Shown piece by piece: positions 7,997 through 16,635 of a stretch of DNA of 64,000 nucleotides. The position numbers and the translations under genes were made by a program. Location of the stretch: the NCBI GenBank assembly GCA_014655195.1, contig BNBH01000005.1, positions 334-64,333 of the forward strand. The letters run 5' to 3'. The notes beneath the pieces are model-generated. The model was given only the letters and a program-made list of their open reading frames with translations, searched no databases and was not told where the DNA came from. This stretch comes from Streptomyces cellulosae. GTDB lineage: Bacteria; Actinomycetota; Actinomycetes; Streptomycetales; Streptomycetaceae. Each line of letters begins with the position of its first letter. Positions within the stretch are counted from its first letter, which is position 1.

Positions 7997-9004
7997 TCAG
8001 TGCCCGCGCGGTGCCGTGCTCGCCCGCTCCGTCAGCCGGGGCGGCAGCAGGGTGGTGCCCGGTACGGGGGCCCCGGACAGCTTCCGTACCAGCAGACGCA
8101 CCGCGCGGGCGCCCAGCTCGGCGGCCGGCACGGCCACCGACGTGACCGGGACGCGGGCCGCCGCGGCCACCGGGGACGGGCAGACGGCGGTGAGGGACAG
8201 ATCGCCGGGGACCCGCATGCCCAGCTCCTCGAACGCCTCGATCAGCGGGTCGACGAGCGGCTCGTTGTGCACCACCACCGCGGTCAGCGCGGGCACGTCG
8301 CGCAGCAGCCGCTCCACGACCGCGCGGGCCGCGTCCCGGCCGGTGCCGCACGGCAGCACCGTCGAGGCGAGCCCGTGCCGGTCGGCGGCCGCGGTGAACC
8401 CTTCCACCAGCCGCCGGGCGAACGCCGTGCGCCGCACGTACACCTCCGGCGGCGAGCCGACCAGCGCCACCGCGCGGTGCCCGAGCCCCGCCAGATGGTC
8501 CACGCACAGCTCCCCGGCCGCCCGGAAGTCCAGGTCGACGCAGGTCAGGCCGTCCGCCTCGGCGGGCACCCCGATCAGCACGGATGGCAGGGAGCAGGAG
8601 CGCAGCAGCGGCAGCCGCGCGTCCTGCAGCTGCACGTCCGTCACGATCAGCCCGTCCGCGAGCCCCGTCTCCGTGACCCGCCCGATGCCCTCGTCGCCCT
8701 CGCCCTGGGTGAGCAGCAGCACGTCGTGGTCGCGGGCGCGGGCGGCGGTGACCACCGACACCGCGAACTGGGTCACCACCGGCACATGGATGCCGGGCCG
8801 CATCGGCACCGCCAGCGCGAGCACCTTCGCCCGGGCCCCGCTCCGGGACCGCCCGCCGCCGTCCGCGCGGTAGCCCAGCTCGCGTACCGCCGCCTGCACC
8901 CGGCGCCGGGTCGCGTCGGAGATCGGCCGCTTGCCGCTCAGCGCGTACGAGACCGTACTGGGGGAGACGCCGGCGCGCCGGGCCACATCCGTGATCTTCA
9001 CCAT
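7997..9004 (-). CDS. LacI-family transcriptional regulator
   Basis: 335 residues. The N-terminal LacI helix-turn-helix and hinge (MVKITDVARRAGVSPSTVSY...ISDATRRRVQAAVRELGY) are followed by a periplasmic-binding-protein-like effector domain (about 65-325). ATG at 9004 has an upstream GAGGA. The ligand is probably a sugar by family, but the sequence does not define it. A perfect 16-bp palindrome lies 52 bp upstream (9056-9071) and is a likely autoregulatory operator. The neighbours, an esterase and an MFS transporter, are candidate targets. Confidence 0.94.
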   Translation of the reverse strand: MVKITDVARRAGVSPSTVSYALSGKRPISDATRRRVQAAVRELGYRADGGGRSRSGARAKVLALAVPMRPGIHVPVVTQFAVSVVTAARARDHDVLLLTQGEGDEGIGRVTETGLADGLIVTDVQLQDARLPLLRSCSLPSVLIGVPAEADGLTCVDLDFRAAGELCVDHLAGLGHRAVALVGSPPEVYVRRTAFARRLVEGFTAAADRHGLASTVLPCGTGRDAARAVVERLLRDVPALTAVVVHNEPLVDPLIEAFEELGMRVPGDLSLTAVCPSPVAAAARVPVTSVAVPAAELGARAVRLLVRKLSGAPVPGTTLLPPRLTERASTAPRGH

Positions 9005-9055
9005 CGGGAGTCCTCGTGGGCACGGTCCGTGGGGGGAAGAAGCGGCCGACGCCCT

Positions 9056-9071
9056 GTCGAAGCGCTTCGAC
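9056..9071. promoter_or_regulatory. LacI-type operator palindrome
   Basis: Perfect 16-bp palindrome GTCGAAGCGCTTCGAC with the central CG step typical of LacI/GalR operators. It sits between the LacI gene (start 9004) and the end of the MFS gene (9102), upstream of the LacI gene only. Confidence 0.75.
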
Positions 9072-9101
9072 GGGTGAAGGTATGTGCACGATCTGTGGCC
9101 G

Positions 9102-10415
9102 TCAATGGTGCGGACGGTGATCCGTGGAGCGGTTCGACGAGTCGAACGCGAGGAGGGTCCCGGCGACCGCGAAGGCGGTCAGCGCCGCCGCCACCGGCAC
9201 TCCGTACCCGGCGGTGGCCGAAACGTGCTCCACGATCCAGCCGCCGGCCGCGCTGCCGCCGGCGATCCCGCCCAGCAGCCCGGTGACCGCCAGCGTCATG
9301 CCCTCGTTCAGCCGTCCCTCGGGGGTGTGCCGCTGCACCAGGGTCATCGTGGTCACCATCGTCGGGGCGGTCGCCATGCCCGCCACCAGCAGCGCCCCCG
9401 CCAGGACGAGCAGCGAGCCGGTGAGGGCGGCGGCCAGCAGCGGCAGCGTCATCAGCACGGCCATCGCGGCCAGGCACCACAACAGCCGGGACCACGCCGA
9501 CCCGGCCGGGCGCACCGCCCCGTACAGCAGGCCCGCCACGCAGGAACCGGCCGCCTGGAGCGCCAGCACCGCCCCGGCCGCCGTACGGTGCCCCTGCCCG
9601 TCCGCGAACGCGATCGTCACGACCTCCATCGAGCCGAACACCCCGCCCGTCGCCAGGCACACCAGCAGCAGCGGCCGTACGCCCGGCGCGCCCAGGGGCG
9701 CCCTTCCGGTGGCTCGGCGGACGGCCGGGGGCTCCGTGGAGCGCTGCGCGGTGAACAGCGTGACGCCCGTCAGCAGCAGCACCGCGCCCGTCAGCGTCCC
9801 CGCCTCCGGGAAGAACGTCCCGCACAGCACGGCCGCGAGCACCGGACCGAGCATGAAGCACAGCTCGTCGGCGGCCTGCTCGAAGGAGTTCGCGGTGTGC
9901 AGCGCATCGGGTCTGCCCTGCAGCAGATGCGCCCAGCGGGCCCGTGACATACCCCCGGTGTTCGGGGTGGTGGCGGTCGCCGCGTACGCGGCGAACAGCG
10001 TCCAGTCCGGGGCGTCGTACCGCACGCACAGCACCAGCGCCAGCGAGCCGAGCACCGCGATCAGCGTGGCCGGCAGCGCGACCCGGGCCTGCCCGTGACG
10101 GTCCACCAGGCGCGCGGTCCACGGGGCGACCACCGCCGTGGCGGCGAGCCCGGTCGCGGTGACGGCGCCGGCCAGGGCGTAGGACCCGCGGCTCCCGGCG
10201 ATCATCACGATCGCGCTCAGCGCGAACATCCCCATCGGCAGCCGGGCGAGCAGGTTCCCCGCGGTGAAGGCGCGGGCCCCGGGCACCGCGAACAGACGGC
10301 GGTACGGGCCCGGCTCGCGCGGGGGTCGGGGCTCGCGGGGTGTGAAGTCGACGGCCACGAGGGTGTCGGCGGTGACGGTGAACAGGCGGGTGTCCCGCGA
10401 GGTCGGCTGCGGCAT
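9102..10415 (-). CDS. MFS transporter
   Basis: 437 residues with about 12 hydrophobic segments starting near residue 45 (MGMFALSAIVMIAG...) and a long cytoplasmic N-terminus. It shows MFS features such as the cytoplasmic-loop DRHGQARV after TM2 and a long central loop (QRSTEPPAVRRATGRAPLG). It resembles drug-efflux-like actinobacterial MFS proteins, but the substrate is unknown. Divergent from the LysR gene across 84 bp, the classic layout for a LysR regulator and its target. ATG at 10415. Confidence 0.88.
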   Translation of the reverse strand: MPQPTSRDTRLFTVTADTLVAVDFTPREPRPPREPGPYRRLFAVPGARAFTAGNLLARLPMGMFALSAIVMIAGSRGSYALAGAVTATGLAATAVVAPWTARLVDRHGQARVALPATLIAVLGSLALVLCVRYDAPDWTLFAAYAATATTPNTGGMSRARWAHLLQGRPDALHTANSFEQAADELCFMLGPVLAAVLCGTFFPEAGTLTGAVLLLTGVTLFTAQRSTEPPAVRRATGRAPLGAPGVRPLLLVCLATGGVFGSMEVVTIAFADGQGHRTAAGAVLALQAAGSCVAGLLYGAVRPAGSAWSRLLWCLAAMAVLMTLPLLAAALTGSLLVLAGALLVAGMATAPTMVTTMTLVQRHTPEGRLNEGMTLAVTGLLGGIAGGSAAGGWIVEHVSATAGYGVPVAAALTAFAVAGTLLAFDSSNRSTDHRPHH

Positions 10416-10449
10416 GACCTCACCGTCCCGCCTGGCGGGGTGGCCGGTC

Positions 10450-10486
10450 CAACACCTGTTCGGCGCTCATTGACGCACCTGTGTTG
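10450..10486. promoter_or_regulatory. Inverted repeat in the MFS/LysR divergent promoter
   Basis: Arms CAACAC (10450-10455) and GTGTTG (10481-10486) lie within the 84-bp divergent spacer. This is a candidate LysR binding region. Confidence 0.45.
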
Positions 10487-10499
10487 TAGGTTCGCGGCC

Positions 10500-11483
10500 A
10501 TGTCCGCACCCGCCCACATCGACCCCCGCCTGCTGCGCGCCTTCGTCGCCGTCGCCGAGGAACTGCACTTCACCCGCGCCGCCGCCCGCATCTACGTCGC
10601 CCAGCAGGCGCTCAGCCGGGACGTGCGGCGCCTGGAGCGGGAGCTGGGCTGTGAGCTGTTCGTCCGCAGCACCCGCCGGGTCACGCTCACCGCCGACGGC
10701 GAGCGCCTGCTGCCGTATGCCCGCGCCGCGCTCCAGGCGCAGGACGACCTGCTCGCCGCCGCCGGACAGAGCCGCCCGCTGCTGGTGGACCTCAACTCGC
10801 CCGGCCTCGGAACCCACCGCGAGGTGCTGCACCGGGCGCGGGAGCGCGCCCCCGGGCACGAGCTGATGGCCCGTTACGAGAGCGGGCTGACCTGGGCGGC
10901 GGGGGAGCTGCTCGCGGGGCGGCTCGACGCGTCGTTCGGCCGGTTCGCGGGGCTCGCCCCCTCCGTGCGGGCCGGGCTCGACCAGCAGCCGGTGCGGTAC
11001 GAGCCGATGGCCGTGCTGCTCCCCGAGGACCACGCCCTGGCCGGGCTGCCCGAGGTGCCGCTCGCCGCGCTGGCGGGCGAGACCGTCTACGCCGGGGCGG
11101 GCAACACGCGCACCGAGGAGTGGACCGACCTGGCGCGGCGGCTCTTCGATGGGCGGGGCATCGACCTCGCGCCGCCCGCGCCGCTGGCGGTGGGGGAGGA
11201 GGAGTTCCAGCGGGTGATGGCGCGGTCCCGGAACCCCGTCCTCGCCGTGGTGAGTTTTCCGCCATTGCCGGGGACGGTTTCGCGACCCCTGGTGGAGCCG
11301 GTACCCCTCTCACCCGTGTCCCTTGTGTGGCGAAAGGGAATGATCCACCCCGCTTTGGAGGAACTGTGCAGGTCCGCAGCCGAATTGGCCGCCGAGCGGA
11401 GTTGGTTGCAGCGTCCCGTGGACTCCTGGCTCCCGGCATCGGACGCCGCTGTGATGGGAGCGCACCCAATGTCTCGCTGCTGA
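10500..11483 (+). CDS. LysR-family transcriptional regulator
   Basis: 327 residues from ATG 10500. N-terminal winged HTH (IDPRLLRAFVAVAEELHFTRAAARIYVAQQALSRDVRRLE..., residues about 6-65) and a C-terminal effector-binding domain. An upstream in-frame extension to 10095 runs through the divergent MFS gene and is rejected. Location predicts control of the MFS gene and itself. The C-terminal tail is somewhat long for the family. Effector unknown. Confidence 0.93.
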   Translation: MSAPAHIDPRLLRAFVAVAEELHFTRAAARIYVAQQALSRDVRRLERELGCELFVRSTRRVTLTADGERLLPYARAALQAQDDLLAAAGQSRPLLVDLNSPGLGTHREVLHRARERAPGHELMARYESGLTWAAGELLAGRLDASFGRFAGLAPSVRAGLDQQPVRYEPMAVLLPEDHALAGLPEVPLAALAGETVYAGAGNTRTEEWTDLARRLFDGRGIDLAPPAPLAVGEEEFQRVMARSRNPVLAVVSFPPLPGTVSRPLVEPVPLSPVSLVWRKGMIHPALEELCRSAAELAAERSWLQRPVDSWLPASDAAVMGAHPMSRC

Positions 11484-11647
11484 CACAAAAGGTCGCGCCG
11501 CAAACACACAACCCCCGCGTGCGCTACATTCGATGCTCGAGCACGGTGTGATAAACGGGGCGCTCGGAGCGGGTGGGGGCCCGGTCCGTCGACGGGTGCT
11601 CGGGTCGTACGCGCGCCGATGGTTCCGTTGGGGGGAAGTGCGAGCGC

Positions 11648-13075
11648 GTGGATAAGTGGCGAGAAGACGCCCAACCGGGGCGGCCGCGGTCGGCCGACGG
11701 ATCCCGGAGGTTCGCGGAAGCGGACGAGGACGCCCGTGAGACACGGGTGCTCCCCCTGGCGGAGAGACCCGCCGAACCCGGAGTGAGAGACGGCGCGGAA
11801 ACCTTCCGCGCCGGTTCCGGTTCCGGGTCCCTGGACGAACGCTGGGCGCGGCTCGGCGTGTTCCCGTCCGGGAACGGCAGGGACGAGGACCGTACGCAGG
11901 TGCTGCCCCCGACCGGGGGTGACGACCGGACCGAGGTGCTGCCCGGGACGGCCGGCCGCCCCGGCGCGTCCGGCGCGCCCCGGTACGGCGGTGAGGACCG
12001 CACCCAGGTGCTGCCCGAGGTGGGCGGCGGTCCGGGGGCGACCTCCCACGCGGGTGACGGACTCGGCGCGTCCGGAGGCGCCCGGCACGCCGCCGGCCCC
12101 GCGGCGTCCGCCGGACGGGACCGCTTCGACGCCTTCCGCAAGCCGTCCGCGCCCGCCGCACCCCGGCCCGCCGAGGACGCCTACGACTCCGAGCGCACCA
12201 CCGCCCTGCGCGTGCCGCGCCCCGCCGCCGCGTCGGCCCCGGCCGCTTCGGCGGCTCCCGCCCCGGCCGCCGACGCCGCCGTCCGCGACCCGTGGCAGGA
12301 CGACCCCACGACCGAGGCCACCCACGACCCGCACGAGGTGACGGTCCAGCTCGACGCCGTGCAGATCGGCGCCGGCGGTGTGCTGAGCCGTACGCCCCGA
12401 GCGGGCGCGCCGGCCGAGGCCGCCCCCGTGTTCGTCGACGAGTCGGGCCGCCGCAACCGGCTCTACCGCCGTATCGGCCTGGCCGTCGGCCTCGCCTGCG
12501 CGGGCTACGCCGTCGTCATGGTCGCCACCCTGCTGTCCGGCAACTCCGACGCCCCCTGGATGCCCGTACCGGGCCAGGAGGAGAAACCCGCCGAGCAGGT
12601 CGAGACCACGCCCCGGCCCTCCGCGACCGACCCCGCGCCCAGCTCCGGCACCAGCCTCGACCCCGGCCTCGGCACGCCCACCCCGGGCGCCTCCGACCTG
12701 CCGGGGCCCGGCGTCTCCGCCCCCGTGGCGGGCGGCACCGGCGGCAGCGTGCAGCAGCCGGACGGCGGCTCCCCGGCGACCACGCCGGCGGGCCGCGCCA
12801 GCTCCCAGCCGGCCACCGGCGGCGTCGGAGGCGGCGCGACCACCGGGACCACGCCCCCGGCCGGCGGCGGCACCGCCACGCAGCCCACCACGCCGACGGC
12901 CCCGGACGACACCACGCCGCCCGACACCACCGACCCCACCGGAGGCGGCGGCGGTGAGGTGAACGGCACCGACACCCTGTCCGCCCCCTCCGCCGACCAG
13001 CCGGTCGCCGCCGAACCCGCCGCGGGCGCCGACTCCGACCCCGCCGCCGCACCGTCCCCGGAGAACGTCATCTGA
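11648..13075 (+). CDS. matA: Membrane protein of the mat (mycelial aggregation) locus
   Basis: 475 residues from GTG 11648, preceded by a strong GGGGGGAAG. The long hydrophilic N-terminal part holds three DRTQVLP/DRTEVLP motifs (about residues 79-125). One TM helix follows at about 276-298 (IGLAVGLACAGYAVVMVATLLSG), then a Pro/Thr/Gly-rich, presumably extracellular C-terminal part. It has no enzymatic motif. It overlaps the next gene by TGATG. In S. coelicolor/S. lividans the gene in this place is matA, needed with matB for the poly-N-acetylglucosamine polymer that causes hyphal aggregation. The name rests on synteny and architecture and was not checked by alignment. Confidence 0.78.
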   Translation: MDKWREDAQPGRPRSADGSRRFAEADEDARETRVLPLAERPAEPGVRDGAETFRAGSGSGSLDERWARLGVFPSGNGRDEDRTQVLPPTGGDDRTEVLPGTAGRPGASGAPRYGGEDRTQVLPEVGGGPGATSHAGDGLGASGGARHAAGPAASAGRDRFDAFRKPSAPAAPRPAEDAYDSERTTALRVPRPAAASAPAASAAPAPAADAAVRDPWQDDPTTEATHDPHEVTVQLDAVQIGAGGVLSRTPRAGAPAEAAPVFVDESGRRNRLYRRIGLAVGLACAGYAVVMVATLLSGNSDAPWMPVPGQEEKPAEQVETTPRPSATDPAPSSGTSLDPGLGTPTPGASDLPGPGVSAPVAGGTGGSVQQPDGGSPATTPAGRASSQPATGGVGGGATTGTTPPAGGGTATQPTTPTAPDDTTPPDTTDPTGGGGGEVNGTDTLSAPSADQPVAAEPAAGADSDPAAAPSPENVI

Positions 13076-15273
13076 TGGCATCACCGTCCCACCGCCGCCG
13101 GGCGCCCCGCCCGGACCGGCGCGGCGCACTGCGCCGTCGCGTACCGCTGCGCCTGCTGCTGCCGCTGCTCGTCCTGGTCGCCCTCGCCGCCATGCTGATG
13201 CTCCGCGGCTATGTGCACAGCGAGATCCTCGCCGACCACCGGGTGCAGGACCCCGCGCCCACCACCGAGGTGCCCAAGGACGTGCTCGAGGGCGGACCGG
13301 TGATAGACGCCCGCACGGGCAAGGCCGCCACGCTGAGCGTGCCGGACCGCCACCTGGTGCTCACCTTCGACGACGGCCCGGACCCCATCTGGACGCCGAA
13401 GGTGCTCGACGTGCTGAAGAAGCACGACGCGCACGCCGTCTTCTTCGTCACCGGCACCATGGCCTCCCGGTACCCGGACCTCGTCGAGCGCATGGTCGAC
13501 GAGGGGCACGAGATCGGCCTGCACACCTTCAACCACCCCGACCTGTCGCTCCAGTCCAAGAAGCGCATCGACTGGGAGCTGTCGCAGAACCAGCTCGCCA
13601 TCACCGGCGCGGCCGGCATCCGCACCTCGCTGTTCCGCCCGCCGTACTCGTCGTTCTCCGACGCCATGGACAACGCGTCCTGGCCGGTCACCCAGTACAT
13701 CGGCAGCCGCGGCTACCTCACCGTCGTCAACAACACCGACAGCGAGGACTGGAAGCGGCCCGGCGTCGACGAGATCATCCGCCGCGCCACCCCGGAGAAG
13801 GGCGAGGGCGCCATCGTCCTCATGCACGACTCCGGCGGCGACCGCAGCCAGACCGTGGCCGCCCTCGACCGGTTCCTGCCCGATCTGAAGGCCAAGGGCT
13901 ACGAGTTCGACAACCTGACCGAGGCCCTGGACGCGCCCAGCGCGCACAGCCCGGTCACCGGACCCGAGCTGTGGAAGGGCAAGGCCTGGATCTTCCTGGT
14001 GCAGGCCTCCGAGAAGATCACCGACGTGCTGGTCGTCGGCCTCGCCGTCATCGGCACCCTGGTCATCGCCCGCTTCGTGCTGATGCTGCTGCTGTCCGGC
14101 GCCCACGCCCGCCGGGTGCGCCGCAGGGGCTTCCGCTGGGGTCCGCCGGTCACCGAGCCGGTCACGGTGCTGGTCCCGGCGTACAACGAGGCCAAGTGCA
14201 TCGAGAACACCGTCAACTCCCTGATGGCCAGCGACCATCCCATCGAGGTGCTGGTCATCGACGACGGGTCCACCGACGGCACCGCCCGCATCGTCGAGGC
14301 CATGGGCCTGCCCAACGTCCGGGTCATCCGCCAGCTCAACGCGGGCAAACCCGCCGCCCTCAACCGGGGCCTGGCCAACGCCCGTTACGACATCGTCGTG
14401 ATGATGGACGGCGACACGGTCTTCGAGCCGTCCACCGTCCGTGAGCTGGTCCAGCCGTTCGCCGACCCGAGGGTCGGCGCCGTCGCCGGCAACGCGAAGG
14501 TCGGCAACAAGGACAGCCTCATCGGCGCCTGGCAGCACATCGAGTACGTGATGGGCTTCAACCTGGACCGCCGGATGTACGACATCCTGCGCTGCATGCC
14601 GACCATCCCGGGCGCCGTCGGCGCCTTCCGGAAGTCGGCGCTGGAGCCCATCGGCGGCATGAGCGACGACACGCTCGCCGAGGACACCGACGTCACCATG
14701 GCGCTGCACCGCGCCGGCTGGCGCGTGGTCTACGCGGAGAACGCCCGCGCCTGGACCGAGGCCCCGGAGTCCGTCCAGCAGCTGTGGTCGCAGCGCTACC
14801 GCTGGTCGTACGGCACCATGCAGGCCATCTGGAAGCACCGCCGCGCGGTGATCGACAAGGGTCCCTCCGGCCGCTTCGGCCGCATCGGGCTGCCCTTCGT
14901 CTCCCTGTTCATGATCGTGGCCCCGCTGCTGGCCCCGCTGATCGACGTCTTCCTGCTCTACGGCATCGTCTTCGGCCCGACCGAGAAGACGATCACGGCG
15001 TGGCTGGGCGTCCTCGCCATCCAGGCGGTCTGCGCGGCCTTCGCCTTCCGCCTCGACCGCGAACGCATGACCCACCTGATCTCGCTGCCGTTGCAGCAGA
15101 TCCTCTACCGCCAGCTCATGTACGTCGTGCTGCTCCAGTCCTGGATCACCGCACTCACCGGCGGCCGCCTGCGCTGGCAGAAGCTGCGCCGCACCGGCGT
15201 CGTCGAGGCGCCCGTCGCCGGAGCGGTGCCGGGCCAGAGCCGGCGCGGCGATGATCGGAGGCCCGTGGCATGA
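13075..15273 (+). CDS. matB: Bifunctional polysaccharide deacetylase/GT2 synthase, MatB-like
   Basis: 732 residues. N-terminal basic stretch and TM (about 25-45), then a NodB/CE4 deacetylase domain (TFDDGPD metal-binding motif, LHTFNHPD, RPPYSS, and LMHD). Further TM helices (about 318-345) lead to a processive family-2 glycosyltransferase domain with DDGS, DGDT, an ED pair (LAEDTDV) and QRYRW, and C-terminal TM helices. One polypeptide can thus polymerise a beta-linked N-acetylaminosugar in the membrane and deacetylate it outside, matching the PNAG synthase MatB. Overlaps matA upstream and the acyltransferase downstream (ATGA), so all three are co-translated. Confidence 0.92.
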   Translation: MASPSHRRRAPRPDRRGALRRRVPLRLLLPLLVLVALAAMLMLRGYVHSEILADHRVQDPAPTTEVPKDVLEGGPVIDARTGKAATLSVPDRHLVLTFDDGPDPIWTPKVLDVLKKHDAHAVFFVTGTMASRYPDLVERMVDEGHEIGLHTFNHPDLSLQSKKRIDWELSQNQLAITGAAGIRTSLFRPPYSSFSDAMDNASWPVTQYIGSRGYLTVVNNTDSEDWKRPGVDEIIRRATPEKGEGAIVLMHDSGGDRSQTVAALDRFLPDLKAKGYEFDNLTEALDAPSAHSPVTGPELWKGKAWIFLVQASEKITDVLVVGLAVIGTLVIARFVLMLLLSGAHARRVRRRGFRWGPPVTEPVTVLVPAYNEAKCIENTVNSLMASDHPIEVLVIDDGSTDGTARIVEAMGLPNVRVIRQLNAGKPAALNRGLANARYDIVVMMDGDTVFEPSTVRELVQPFADPRVGAVAGNAKVGNKDSLIGAWQHIEYVMGFNLDRRMYDILRCMPTIPGAVGAFRKSALEPIGGMSDDTLAEDTDVTMALHRAGWRVVYAENARAWTEAPESVQQLWSQRYRWSYGTMQAIWKHRRAVIDKGPSGRFGRIGLPFVSLFMIVAPLLAPLIDVFLLYGIVFGPTEKTITAWLGVLAIQAVCAAFAFRLDRERMTHLISLPLQQILYRQLMYVVLLQSWITALTGGRLRWQKLRRTGVVEAPVAGAVPGQSRRGDDRRPVA

Positions 15274-16547
15274 CCCACGGATACACGACCGGTACGGGCG
15301 TGAGCCCGGAACCGGCGGGCCCGTGCGGAACACCGCACGCCGACGTCCCGCAGCAGCGCACGACCGAGCCCGTGCCCGCCCCGGAGCCCGGGAAGCCGGG
15401 CCGCGACCGGTACCTGGACCTGCTGCGCTCCATCGCTCTGGTCCGCGTCGTGGTGTACCACCTCTTCGGGTGGGCCTGGCTGTCGGTGCTGTTCCCGTCG
15501 ATGGGCGTGATGTTCGCGCTGGCGGGCTCGCTGATGGCGCGGTCGCTGAAGCGTCCGGCGTGGAGCGTGATCCGCGGGCGGGTCCGTCGGCTGCTGCCGC
15601 CGTTGTGGGCGTTCGCGGCGGTCGTGCTGACGCTGTTGTTCGTGGTCGACTGGAGCCCCTCGAAGGACCCGGACCAGGACGGGGTCTGGGGTCTGATCAA
15701 CCTGGTCAACTACGTCGTCCCGATCGGCGCCCCGCCCTACCCGGTGGAGGCCGGAGTCGTGGGTCCGCTGGAGAGCACCTGGGCGGACGACACCGTGGGG
15801 CCGCTGTGGTACCTGCGCGCCTACCTGTGGTTCGTCATCGCGTCGCCGCTGCTGCTGTGGCTGTTCCGCAAGGCTCCCTGGCCGACACTGCTCGCGCCGC
15901 TCGGCCTGACGGCGATCGTCGGCACCGGCCTGGTGACCATCCCCGGCGAGCTGGGCAACGCGGTCACCGACTTCGCGGTCTACGGCGGCTGCTGGGTCCT
16001 CGGCTTCGCCCATCACGACGGCATGCTGAAGCAGATCCCGCGGTACGTCTCCGTCTCCTGCGCGTCCCTGGTGATGGCCTTCGGCCTGTGGTGGGCTTCG
16101 GGCCACCTCGGTTCCTCGGGCTGGGACCTCAACGACATTCCGCTGGCCGATGCCGCCTGGTCGTTCGGTTTCGTGGTGATCCTGCTCCAGTACTCCCCGT
16201 CGTGGCGGGAGCTCCCCGGACGCCTGGCGAACTGGGACAAGCTGGTGACCCTGTCCAACAACCGGGCGGTCACCATCTACCTGTGGCACAACATGATGAT
16301 CATGGCGACGTTCCCGATCATCGACCTGCTGTACGAGCTTCCGTTCATGCAGAGCGAGCGGGCGACAGCCGCTCTCGACAGCACGTACACGCTCTGGACG
16401 TTCGCCCTGGTCTGGCCGCTCATCGGCCTGATGATCCTCGCAGTCGGCTGGATCGAGGACCTCGGGGCGAAGCGTAAGCCACGCCTGTGGCCGAACGGCA
16501 GCAGGAGCAAGCGCCCCCAGCCGGGCGCCGGGGCGCACCGGGGCTGA
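15270..16547 (+). CDS. Acyltransferase 3 family membrane protein
   Basis: 425 residues with about 10 TM segments typical of acyltransferase_3 (OafA/YrhL type). The family's early His appears in VVVYHLFGW (about residue 60), after RDRYLDLLRSIALVR. Such proteins transfer acetyl or succinyl groups to extracytoplasmic glycans. ATGA overlap with matB puts it in the mat operon, suggesting that the aminosugar polymer is O-acylated; this is inference. The operon ends at a 24-bp terminator. Confidence 0.87.
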   Translation: MTHGYTTGTGVSPEPAGPCGTPHADVPQQRTTEPVPAPEPGKPGRDRYLDLLRSIALVRVVVYHLFGWAWLSVLFPSMGVMFALAGSLMARSLKRPAWSVIRGRVRRLLPPLWAFAAVVLTLLFVVDWSPSKDPDQDGVWGLINLVNYVVPIGAPPYPVEAGVVGPLESTWADDTVGPLWYLRAYLWFVIASPLLLWLFRKAPWPTLLAPLGLTAIVGTGLVTIPGELGNAVTDFAVYGGCWVLGFAHHDGMLKQIPRYVSVSCASLVMAFGLWWASGHLGSSGWDLNDIPLADAAWSFGFVVILLQYSPSWRELPGRLANWDKLVTLSNNRAVTIYLWHNMMIMATFPIIDLLYELPFMQSERATAALDSTYTLWTFALVWPLIGLMILAVGWIEDLGAKRKPRLWPNGSRSKRPQPGAGAHRG

Positions 16548-16565
16548 CGGTCACGGCGCTGACGC

Positions 16566-16620
16566 GCGAAACGGGCGAGGGCCGTCGGACAACACCTCCG
16601 ACGGCCCTCGCCCGTTTCGC
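16566..16620. terminator. Bidirectional terminator between mat operon and DNRLRE gene
   Basis: A perfect 24-bp stem (16566-16589 and 16597-16620) with a 7-nt loop sits between convergent genes. Confidence 0.9.
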
Positions 16621-16635
16621 CTGCGGCCGTGCGGC

